From: GWF2-43-63 sp035390965
GTDB lineage: Bacteria > Bacteroidota > Bacteroidia > Bacteroidales > DTU049
NCBI GenBank assembly: GCA_035390965.1
Contig: DAOPKE010000092.1
Location: 1 to 10,542 of the forward strand
Direction: 5' to 3'
Length of the DNA stretch: 10,542 nt
The notes beneath the pieces are model-generated. The model saw only the letters and a program-made list of their open reading frames with translations. It made no database searches and had not been told where the DNA came from. Below, in pieces: positions 5,218 to 10,542 of this stretch. Position 1 is the stretch's first letter; the number at the start of each line of letters is the position of its first letter. The position numbers and the translations under genes were made by a program.

Positions 5218-6390
5218 ATGAAGGGATTGCTCACATTGGTTATTGGATTGGTAGCTATTCTTAGTAATGCCCAAAACCAAAATGTAACTGCTGCCGATAC
5301 ACTGTTTTATAAACCTCAATTGGCATCTTTGCTTGATTTGGTTGATACCAACAGGATTTTATCAGATGTTAGTGTTCTGTCTTCCATATATAGCCGTGAT
5401 GTACGACATCCGGGAAATGATACGGCTGCAATATTTATTGCGGATAAAATGCAACAATATAATGTTTCAATTATTCAACAGGAATATTATTTTGAATTTG
5501 ATACTTTGGCACCGAATGTTAATGTAATAGGAATTAAAACCGGGGAGCAATATCCGGATTCATTTATAATTGTAAGTGCTCATTTTGACAGCTACAGTAA
5601 TAGTGAAAATGCTCCGGGGGCTGATGATAATGCTTCGGGTGTGGCAGGAATGCTTGAAATACTAAGAATCATAGATACCGTTAAAACAAAGTACTCAATC
5701 ATGTTTTGCGCATTTAATGCTGAAGAATGGGGATGGCAGGGAAGCACAATGTTTGTTGATTCTGCAATTGCAAATGGTTTGGCGATAAAATTCGACCTTA
5801 ATATTGACATGATTGGTTACTCCAATCCGGTAGATTCACATTACATTGTTCTTTGCACGGGTTTTTCTTATAATTATCTTGCAGAAAAATATCGGGATGT
5901 TGCTGCCATGTACGTTCCACTATTATCAATTCCTGGTAATTTTTCTAATGCCTATTATTATAGTGATCAAAAAAGCTTTATAGATAACTATATTCCGGCA
6001 TTATCCTTTTATGAGAATTATTTTGATAATAATCCATTTATTCATACTGCAGCAGATACAATTGGCGCAGGGTTTAATTCATTAACAAACGCCAAATTAA
6101 TCACTCAGGCAAACCTGGCTTTTATTATTGAATTTGCCGGGATAAACGCGTATACAGATATTGAAAAACACGAAATGCCAGAGGTGAAAATTTCCCCCAA
6201 TCCGGTAGTGGATGGTTTTTTTATTAAAGGAATTAAATCCGGAACCCGATGGTCTGTTGTTGATGTCAGTGGCAGGATTGTAATGCAGGGTTTTCAGAAC
6301 AATAAGGTGGTTGATGTGTCCACATTGATACCCGGAGTTTATTTAATGAAAACAGAAAATTCGCAATGCTATTTTATTAAGGCAAATTAA
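5218..6390 (+). CDS. Secreted M28-family metallopeptidase with T9SS sorting domain
   Basis: Predicted zinc aminopeptidase/peptidase of MEROPS family M28, exported by Sec and then T9SS. An ATG at 5218 is preferred over the upstream frame start at 5194 because it opens directly with a signal peptide: MKG, a hydrophobic core and SNA-Q, with cleavage likely after Ala18. The product has 390 residues. The di-zinc ligand set follows the family order: His122 (AHFDS), Asp136 (GADDNASG), catalytic Glu169 with Glu170 (NAEEWG), Asp198 (NIDMIG) and His276 (HTAADT). Residues about 322-390 form a type A T9SS C-terminal domain (ISPNPV, then DVSGRIV, then IPGVYL, ending FIKAN). By eye the gene is richer in A+T than aroA. 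The substrate is unknown. It ends 8 bp from the opposing SRAP gene with no terminator between. No promoter box is evident upstream, so it may ride on the aro transcript. Confidence 0.9.
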   Translation: MKGLLTLVIGLVAILSNAQNQNVTAADTLFYKPQLASLLDLVDTNRILSDVSVLSSIYSRDVRHPGNDTAAIFIADKMQQYNVSIIQQEYYFEFDTLAPNVNVIGIKTGEQYPDSFIIVSAHFDSYSNSENAPGADDNASGVAGMLEILRIIDTVKTKYSIMFCAFNAEEWGWQGSTMFVDSAIANGLAIKFDLNIDMIGYSNPVDSHYIVLCTGFSYNYLAEKYRDVAAMYVPLLSIPGNFSNAYYYSDQKSFIDNYIPALSFYENYFDNNPFIHTAADTIGAGFNSLTNAKLITQANLAFIIEFAGINAYTDIEKHEMPEVKISPNPVVDGFFIKGIKSGTRWSVVDVSGRIVMQGFQNNKVVDVSTLIPGVYLMKTENSQCYFIKAN

Positions 6391-6398
6391 TTAAGTGT

Positions 6399-7058
6399 TT
6401 AAAGCAGTGTCTCTCTAAACTCATCGAGCAAGCTTTCATCGTTATTTTTCGGATTGTTCACCCGGGATGAAACCGGAAAAAAATCAAATTCAAGCTGACC
6501 TGATTTCGCGGCGATGGTGGCTGCATCAGCTTTGTTTGTAAGCCAGTCGTGCTGCTGTTCTTTGGGAACTACCAGCGGCATACGTTCGTGTATATGACGA
6601 ATGTTTTCTGCAGCTTCGGTAGTAATGATGGTAAACGTGTTCACCTTTTGTCCGTTCGCATCAATCCAGGTATCCCAGAGTCCGGCCATGGCAAATAGTT
6701 TTGCGTTTTTCAGCTTTATTGCAAATGGCTGACGGCTTTTGTCCTGTGTCCATTCAAACCACGATGTGGCGGGAATAAGGCAGCGGGCGGTCTGCGCAAG
6801 TTTGCGGAACGATGGTTTTTCGTTCAGCGTTTCAACGCGTGCATTGATCATGTGCGATGCCATGGAATTGTCTTTGGCCCATGATGGAATCAGGCCCCAG
6901 CGAAACAGCGAAAGATCGGATGGCTGTTTGTTGGTGATGACTCCTACTACCTGCGAAGGTGCAATATTATAGCGCGGCCTGAACTCGGGTGGTACAGCCA
7001 GATTCCACTCCTCTTCCAGATCTTTTTTCTTTACATTGGCTGTGAATCGTCCGCACAT
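6399..7058 (-). CDS. SRAP-domain abasic-site DNA-protein crosslinker (YedK/HMCES family)
   Basis: SRAP proteins bind single-stranded DNA and form a stable thiazolidine link between Cys2 and abasic sites, shielding them during replication. All family landmarks are present in 219 residues: the N-terminal M-C-G-R-F with Cys2, Asn72 in N-A-R, Glu102 in W-F-E-W, and His157 in H-E-R-M-P. These correspond to Cys2, Asn75, Glu105 and His160 of E. coli YedK. The ATG at 7058 is required because Met removal must expose Cys2. The C terminus keeps the usual V-S-S-x-V-N-N pattern. It is divergent from the AbiEii-type pair and convergent with the M28 gene. A near-consensus -7 box lies at 7080-7087. No SOS-type operator is recognisable to me. 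Confidence 0.95.
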   Translation of the reverse strand: MCGRFTANVKKKDLEEEWNLAVPPEFRPRYNIAPSQVVGVITNKQPSDLSLFRWGLIPSWAKDNSMASHMINARVETLNEKPSFRKLAQTARCLIPATSWFEWTQDKSRQPFAIKLKNAKLFAMAGLWDTWIDANGQKVNTFTIITTEAAENIRHIHERMPLVVPKEQQHDWLTNKADAATIAAKSGQLEFDFFPVSSRVNNPKNNDESLLDEFRETLL

Positions 7059-7079
7059 GATGTGTGGTTTTTGTAGATA

Positions 7080-7087
7080 CGAAGATA
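7080..7087 (-). promoter_or_regulatory. Possible -7 box for the SRAP gene
   Basis: On the minus strand it reads TATCTTCG, one base off TAnnTTTG. It is 21 bp before the ATG at 7058. No -33 element is seen. It lies beside the opposing box at 7108-7115, so the two promoters would share a short divergent region. Confidence 0.4.
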
Positions 7088-7107
7088 AGGAATAAATGCG
7101 ATTTTTG

Positions 7108-7115
7108 TATCTTTG
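7108..7115 (+). promoter_or_regulatory. Bacteroidota -7 box for the DUF6922/AbiEii pair
   Basis: TATCTTTG matches TAnnTTTG exactly. Transcription should start near 7120, just before the ATG at 7128. This argues against a TTG start at 7113, which lies inside the box. No good -33 motif is present about 20 bp upstream. Confidence 0.65.
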
Positions 7116-7127
7116 TACATATTCACA

Positions 7128-7451
7128 ATGAGCGCAATGGACGAAAAAGTCGAAAATATTTCAGTTGCAGATTTCTCAAAGCATATGTTTTGGGATGTGA
7201 ATAAAGCAGAAATTGATTTAATGCGCGATCGACATTATGTCGTCAGGCAGGTGTTCAGTTGCGGCCTGATGAATGACTGGAGGCTTATTTGCCGGTTGTA
7301 TGGCATTCCGGAAATCGGTGAAATTGCAAAAAAAATCAGAGACCTTGATCCAAAATCGCATGCTTTTATTGCATTGATAGCCAAAATACCTGAAGAGGAT
7401 TTTCTATGCTACACTACAAAACAATCGACACCCCAACACTGGAACTTCTAA
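7128..7451 (+). CDS. DUF6922-like small protein, putative antitoxin partner
   Basis: A 107-residue soluble protein with no signal or membrane segment. I recognise the pattern of a small family (DUF6922) from its order of motifs: F-W-D-V near residues 20-25, R-D-R-H-Y-V-V-R-Q-V-F, a D-W segment followed by L-Y-G-I-P, an L-D-P-K-S motif, and C-Y...H-W-N-F at the extreme C terminus. Members commonly precede AbiEii-type nucleotidyltransferase genes in Bacteroidota, and here the downstream gene is exactly that, with 46 nt of overlap. An antitoxin or regulatory role is inferred from this position; no DNA-binding motif is obvious. ATG 7128 is used because the -7 box at 7108-7115 lies just upstream; ATG 7137 is an alternative that shortens it by three residues. 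Confidence 0.75.
   Translation: MSAMDEKVENISVADFSKHMFWDVNKAEIDLMRDRHYVVRQVFSCGLMNDWRLICRLYGIPEIGEIAKKIRDLDPKSHAFIALIAKIPEEDFLCYTTKQSTPQHWNF
7393..7399 (+). promoter_or_regulatory. Ribosome binding site for the AbiEii-type gene
   Basis: AAGAGGA, inside the upstream cistron, lies 6 nt before the ATG at 7406. It supports that start despite the long overlap and suggests coupled translation of the pair. Confidence 0.7.
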
Positions 7452-8026
7452 AGCAACTGATGCAGATTCCGGCTCTGGAAAAGCTACGTCTGGTTGGCGG
7501 AACAGGACTGGCTTTGCAAAAAGGTCACCGTAAGTCTGTTGATATTGATTTGTTTGGAGAGATTGAAGCCGATGATATTGAGTTGATGAATTCACTCAGT
7601 GTTTTTAATGATTTGAAGACCATTCATCAAACAAAAAACATTAAAGTTTTTTCCATTACAAATATCAAGACAGATATTGTGAATTATCCCTATCCATGGT
7701 TGTTTCCGGTAATTGAAACGAATGGAATCAGGTTGGCTGATATCAGAGATGTTGCTGCAATGAAAGTGGCAGCCATTACAAATCGCGGTACGAAAAAGGA
7801 TTTTATTGATTTATACTTTTTGCTCAAGGATTTTACTGTTGGTGATATAGTAAATTTCTATTTGGCGAAATATAACGATGGCTCTGAATTTTTGGCGCTG
7901 AGAAGTCTTGTTTATTTTGCTGATGCTGAAAATGATCTGATGCCTGAAATGTTGATGCCTGCAGAATGGGAATCCGTTAAATTGAAAATAAAAACCGAAG
8001 TTGAAGCTTTTCAAGGGAAAGCATAA
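7406..8026 (+). CDS. AbiEii/AbiGii-type nucleotidyltransferase, putative toxin
   Basis: A 206-residue protein of the DNA polymerase beta-like nucleotidyltransferase superfamily, AbiEii/AbiGii toxin group. The active-site pattern is intact: G-G-T at 31-33, the spacer with GHRKS, then D-I-D-L-F with Asp46 and Asp48, and a third acid, Asp90 (KTDIV). The conserved downstream block A-A-M-K-V-A-A-I (Lys120) and R-G-T-K-K-D-F-x-D-L-Y (127-137) also fits the family. Family members studied in AbiE and MenT systems transfer nucleotides to tRNA or other targets and stop growth; whether this one does so is inference. It forms a two-gene unit with the DUF6922-like protein. It is shorter than AbiEii of the classic phage-resistance systems (about 300 residues), as many Bacteroidota homologues are. 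Confidence 0.88.
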   Translation: MLHYKTIDTPTLELLKQLMQIPALEKLRLVGGTGLALQKGHRKSVDIDLFGEIEADDIELMNSLSVFNDLKTIHQTKNIKVFSITNIKTDIVNYPYPWLFPVIETNGIRLADIRDVAAMKVAAITNRGTKKDFIDLYFLLKDFTVGDIVNFYLAKYNDGSEFLALRSLVYFADAENDLMPEMLMPAEWESVKLKIKTEVEAFQGKA

Positions 8027-8066
8027 CAATCTTTTTTGGTTTCAGTCTATTCGATTAATGCAATTA

Positions 8067-8113
8067 GACCAAATTTGAAATAAGGTTTAGAAGTAAGATA
8101 TTTCAAATCGGTC
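8067..8113. repeat. Inverted repeat downstream of the AbiEii-type gene
   Basis: The left arm at 8067-8082 starts GACC and ends ATTTGAAATA; the right arm at 8099-8113 starts TATTTCAAAT and ends GGTC. The inner 10 bp and outer 4 bp pair perfectly around a small bulge (AA against G), with a 16-nt loop. No T-run follows directly, and the stem is A+T-rich, so it is a poor terminator. It may be a protein site, an RNA processing structure, or a weak transcription end for the toxin pair. Confidence 0.6.
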
Positions 8114-8121
8114 AAATATTT

Positions 8122-8155
8122 CCTTTTACTTGTTTATATTTACCTTTAACTTGTT
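8122..8155. repeat. 13-bp direct repeat, 21-bp spacing, upstream of the second M28 gene
   Basis: CCTTTTACTTGTT at 8122-8134 and CCTTTAACTTGTT at 8143-8155 differ at one base. The offset of 21 bp is two helical turns, so both would face the same side of DNA. The second copy runs into the possible -33 TTG cluster of the peptidase promoter. This is the geometry of a tandem regulator site. Function is inferred. Confidence 0.55.
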
Positions 8156-8178
8156 GGTTGATTCAGGTTCTTATTTTG
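8151..8178 (+). promoter_or_regulatory. Possible promoter of the second M28 gene
   Basis: A TTG-rich tract at 8151-8160 is followed by TTATTTTG at 8171-8178, one base off TAnnTTTG. The distances are roughly those of the -33/-7 arrangement, and the ATG at 8207 would have a leader of about 24 nt. The match is imperfect and could be chance in this A+T-rich spacer. Confidence 0.35.
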
Positions 8179-8206
8179 ATTCAATAAATTGGCAAAAATT
8201 CGAATA

Positions 8207-10408
8207 ATGAAAAACATTTTTATCTGTCTGTTGTTTTTATTTTCAGGATTGTATCTAACTGCTCAGAATCCGGCAGAACTGAATAAACAATTTGAGTTCA
8301 GCGCTGATTCTAAAGCGCAACCGACATTCAATCTTGATTCATTGATTACCGCATGTCTGTCGGATATCAGTGCCGATTCAATTGAGCATTATATGCGCGA
8401 GCTGCAAGGTTTTGGCACCCGGTTTCTGATGGCACCAAACCGCAGACATATTGCGGAGTTCCTGGCAGGGAAATTTGAATCATTTGGTTATACTGATGTT
8501 GAACTTGATTCTTTCTGTTATGTTTCGGGCACGTATCCATACGATTCTTTGTGGCAGTATAATGTGATCGCAACTTTGCCGGGCTCGGGAAACAATGCAA
8601 CACAGTATCTGACAGGAGGTCACTACGATTGTATTATCTACAATTTGCAACCCTACGATTCGACCACTTTTGTTCCGGGCGCCGATGACAATGGATCAGG
8701 AACCTCTGCAACCCTCGAAATTGCACGTGTAATTGCGCTCAACAATATTCATCCGGACGCCACATTGAAGTTTGTTTGTTTTGCTGCCGAAGAATACGGC
8801 TTACTTGGCAGCGAACATTACACAAACTCAGCCCGGCTGAACAACGAGGATATCGGGTTTTATGTGAATATGGATATGATTGCAAATAATATAATAGGAG
8901 ACTCGCTGGTCAATTTGTATCATTATGAAAATGCTGAGTATGTTTACAATGTTGTTATGAATGTTTGTCAGGCTTATACCTATCTCACGCCCGTAATGAT
9001 TGAAGGAAATTCACCTGGCTCAGACAGTTATTCTTTCTGGGAAAATGATTATGAAGCTACATTTCTGATTGAATCTGATTTCAGCTCCTATTACCATTCA
9101 GCGGGTGATACAGTTGGTAATTGCAACATGCACTATTGTGCCGAAATTGCCAGTGCTTCGTGCGGGGCACTATTGATAGGTGCTTTTTCCCCAAGGCCGG
9201 TACAGTACTTCAGAATGGTAAATTTCAATAATTGCATGGATGCTTTGCTTACCTGGCTGCCGTCTGGTGATCAGAATGTTGCAGGATACAATATCTATAC
9301 TGGAATTGTGCCGGGTGTTTATGATTCCGTCGTTTTTGTGACCGACACCTTTTTAATTCTTGATAATTTGGTGCAGGGAAACACGTACTTTTCAGCGGTT
9401 TCAGTAGTAAATACGAATGGCTTCGAGAGCATGCTACGCGAAGATTCGATGACTTCGGTCTATTGCGGTTTTGATGAAGGAGTATTGATTGTTGACGGCT
9501 CGGAAGGAGGTCTTAGCAATCCGACAGATGAAACAATCGATCAGTTTTACATGGATGTTCTGTATGGTTTTCAAACGACTGAATATGCTGCCGACAGCAT
9601 CGGTAGCATCGATCTGACAACGCTGGGCCGGTATTCTTCGATACTATGGCATATCAATTCCGCAGCGTCAGCAACCTCGCTGGCTCAATCGGTCGAAGAT
9701 CTGGAAAACTATTTGTCCTGCGGAGGAAATTTGCTGTTAACGGCTTACAGACCCGAAATTCTGATCGGAGAAAACACGTACAGCGGATTGAGTGTTCACA
9801 ATAGCGGAAGTTTTTTTGCCAGATTCCTTAAAGTGAAAAGCTCTCAAAACAGTATTTATTCCTATATGAGCGGGGCTGTTCCCGAAATAGTTCTTTTTGA
9901 TACTTTGCACTGCGATTCCTCAAAAACCGGAGGAATGATGAAGTTTGTCGAAGTATTGAACCCCACACCAGACGCAGCCGGAATTTACGCGTACGATTCA
10001 CCTTATGACACAACTCATCCAATCAGTGAACTGAAATATGAAAACGTCGGGGTATTATACGATGGCAGCGATTTCAAAACACTTACACTCGGATTCCCGC
10101 TCTATTACATGAATAAAGATGAAGTTCAATCGATGCTGCGATATGTGTTTGAAAATATTTTCGGTGAAGCATATACCAGTATCGAAGAAAATGCGACAGC
10201 ATCAACGCTGCAATGTTATCCGAATCCTGTAAGCGATATATTGTATGTAAAAGGCGCACAGGGAAACACTTTCACGATATTGGATGCGAGTGGCCGTATT
10301 GTTCGGTCGGGAAAAACAACCAGCAATGTAATAGATGTCAGTTCGCTGAAATCTGGCGTTTACACTCTGCGGAACGAATCCTCAGCTATTTTGTTTATTA
10401 AGGAATAA
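8207..10408 (+). CDS. Secreted multidomain M28 metallopeptidase with Fn3-like, GATase-like and T9SS domains
   Basis: A 733-residue extracellular zinc peptidase. ATG 8207 is chosen since it starts the signal peptide (MKNIF, hydrophobic core, LTA-Q, cleavage after Ala19); the frame is open upstream only through a TTG at 8189. The M28 catalytic domain (about 50-325) has His139 (GGHYD), Asp160 (GADDNGSG), Glu195-Glu196 (AAEEYG), Asp223 (NMDMIA) and His297 (YYHSAGD). Residues about 331-412 resemble a fibronectin type III domain (LLTW, AGYNIY, GNTYFSAVSVVN). Residues about 424-652 look like a class I glutamine-amidotransferase-like flavodoxin fold: VLIVDGSEGG, SSILWH, then ENYLSCGGNLLLTAYRPE, and TLTLGFPLYYM. 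The Cys in that second strand-turn (Cys505) is in SCGGN, not a clear catalytic nucleophile. The end (about 667-733) is a T9SS type A sorting domain (YPNPV, DASGRIV, LKSGVY, FIKE). It is a longer paralogue of the 5218-6390 product. Confidence 0.9.
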   Translation: MKNIFICLLFLFSGLYLTAQNPAELNKQFEFSADSKAQPTFNLDSLITACLSDISADSIEHYMRELQGFGTRFLMAPNRRHIAEFLAGKFESFGYTDVELDSFCYVSGTYPYDSLWQYNVIATLPGSGNNATQYLTGGHYDCIIYNLQPYDSTTFVPGADDNGSGTSATLEIARVIALNNIHPDATLKFVCFAAEEYGLLGSEHYTNSARLNNEDIGFYVNMDMIANNIIGDSLVNLYHYENAEYVYNVVMNVCQAYTYLTPVMIEGNSPGSDSYSFWENDYEATFLIESDFSSYYHSAGDTVGNCNMHYCAEIASASCGALLIGAFSPRPVQYFRMVNFNNCMDALLTWLPSGDQNVAGYNIYTGIVPGVYDSVVFVTDTFLILDNLVQGNTYFSAVSVVNTNGFESMLREDSMTSVYCGFDEGVLIVDGSEGGLSNPTDETIDQFYMDVLYGFQTTEYAADSIGSIDLTTLGRYSSILWHINSAASATSLAQSVEDLENYLSCGGNLLLTAYRPEILIGENTYSGLSVHNSGSFFARFLKVKSSQNSIYSYMSGAVPEIVLFDTLHCDSSKTGGMMKFVEVLNPTPDAAGIYAYDSPYDTTHPISELKYENVGVLYDGSDFKTLTLGFPLYYMNKDEVQSMLRYVFENIFGEAYTSIEENATASTLQCYPNPVSDILYVKGAQGNTFTILDASGRIVRSGKTTSNVIDVSSLKSGVYTLRNESSAILFIKE

Positions 10409-10414
10409 AATTGA

Positions 10415-10542
10415 TCATATCAACCCCGTCCAGGAATACCTGCTGATGACGTTGCCGAATTTGGTTTGCAGGAACTGGAAGGAAGGGAGGAAATGTTTGC
10501 GTTCGAGATAGACGAAATATTCGCGGGTGAGCACATGAATAT
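10415..10542 (-). CDS. C-terminal fragment of an unrecognised protein, cut by the window edge
   Basis: On the minus strand a frame enters from the right edge and stops at TGA (10415-10417), giving the last 41 residues. They are rich in aromatic and basic residues (REYFVYLERKHF, then RYSWTGLI). Codon third positions are strongly C-biased, as in real genes. A plus-strand frame is also open here but has no start or ribosome binding site. The stop is 6 bp from that of the M28 gene, mirroring the convergent junction at 6390/6399. I do not recognise the family. Confidence 0.6.
   Translation of the reverse strand, partial: IHVLTREYFVYLERKHFLPSFQFLQTKFGNVISRYSWTGLI

Noticed and set aside
7113..7127. 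TTG start for the DUF6922-like gene
   Set aside because: It overlaps the -7 promoter box and would lie upstream of the likely transcription start.
8189..8206. TTG start for the second M28 gene
   Set aside because: The signal peptide starts at the ATG at 8207 and no ribosome binding site favours the TTG.
10418..10542. Plus-strand frame at the right edge, acidic and protein-like
   Set aside because: It is open but lacks any start codon with a ribosome binding site near its beginning; the minus-strand frame has better codon bias and a convergent position.

Overview
The window looks like a chromosomal segment of a Bacteroidota bacterium, most likely Bacteroidales-like. Three things point there. 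Two secreted peptidases end in type IX secretion system (T9SS) sorting domains. Most promoters match the Bacteroidota -7 box TAnnTTTG. Few starts have a Shine-Dalgarno sequence. The gene content is chromosomal housekeeping plus secreted proteins and one small accessory (toxin-antitoxin-like) pair.

Layout. Positions 1-369 hold no gene: an 8-nt-period repeat, a 17-bp direct repeat and a terminator with a GAAA loop on the minus strand. Positions 370-2758 hold a divergent threonine-catabolism pair: SDR-type L-threonine 3-dehydrogenase (minus) and glycine C-acetyltransferase kbl (plus). Their 178-bp shared intergenic region carries two outward promoters and two perfect palindromes. kbl ends in a strong terminator. 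Positions 2822-3183 are gene-free and contain a cluster of three perfect hairpins and repeat-like sequence. Positions 3220-5149 are an overlapping aroD-aroA pair of the shikimate pathway; its promoter lies so close to the aroD start that the message may be leaderless. Positions 5218-6390 encode a secreted M28 metallopeptidase. It converges, 8 bp apart, on a SRAP-domain (YedK/HMCES) protein at 6399-7058. Divergent from SRAP, 7128-8026 encodes a DUF6922-like protein overlapping an AbiEii-type nucleotidyltransferase by 46 nt. A 180-bp spacer with an inverted repeat and a two-copy 13-bp direct repeat precedes a second, larger secreted M28 peptidase (8207-10408) with Fn3-like and glutamine-amidotransferase-like segments. 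A partial minus-strand ORF enters from the right edge.

How the genes work together. The threonine pair performs the two-step conversion threonine -> 2-amino-3-oxobutyrate -> glycine + acetyl-CoA. AroD and AroA catalyse steps 3 and 6 of chorismate synthesis. The two M28 enzymes are probably exported by the Sec/T9SS route for extracellular peptide degradation. The SRAP protein and the AbiEii pair sit between them and suggest a small genome-maintenance/defence insertion. I did not find a clearly undescribed large system. The strongest leads are the regulatory palindromes between the threonine genes, the hairpin cluster, the AbiEii/DUF6922 pair, and the unusual active-site pocket of AroA.
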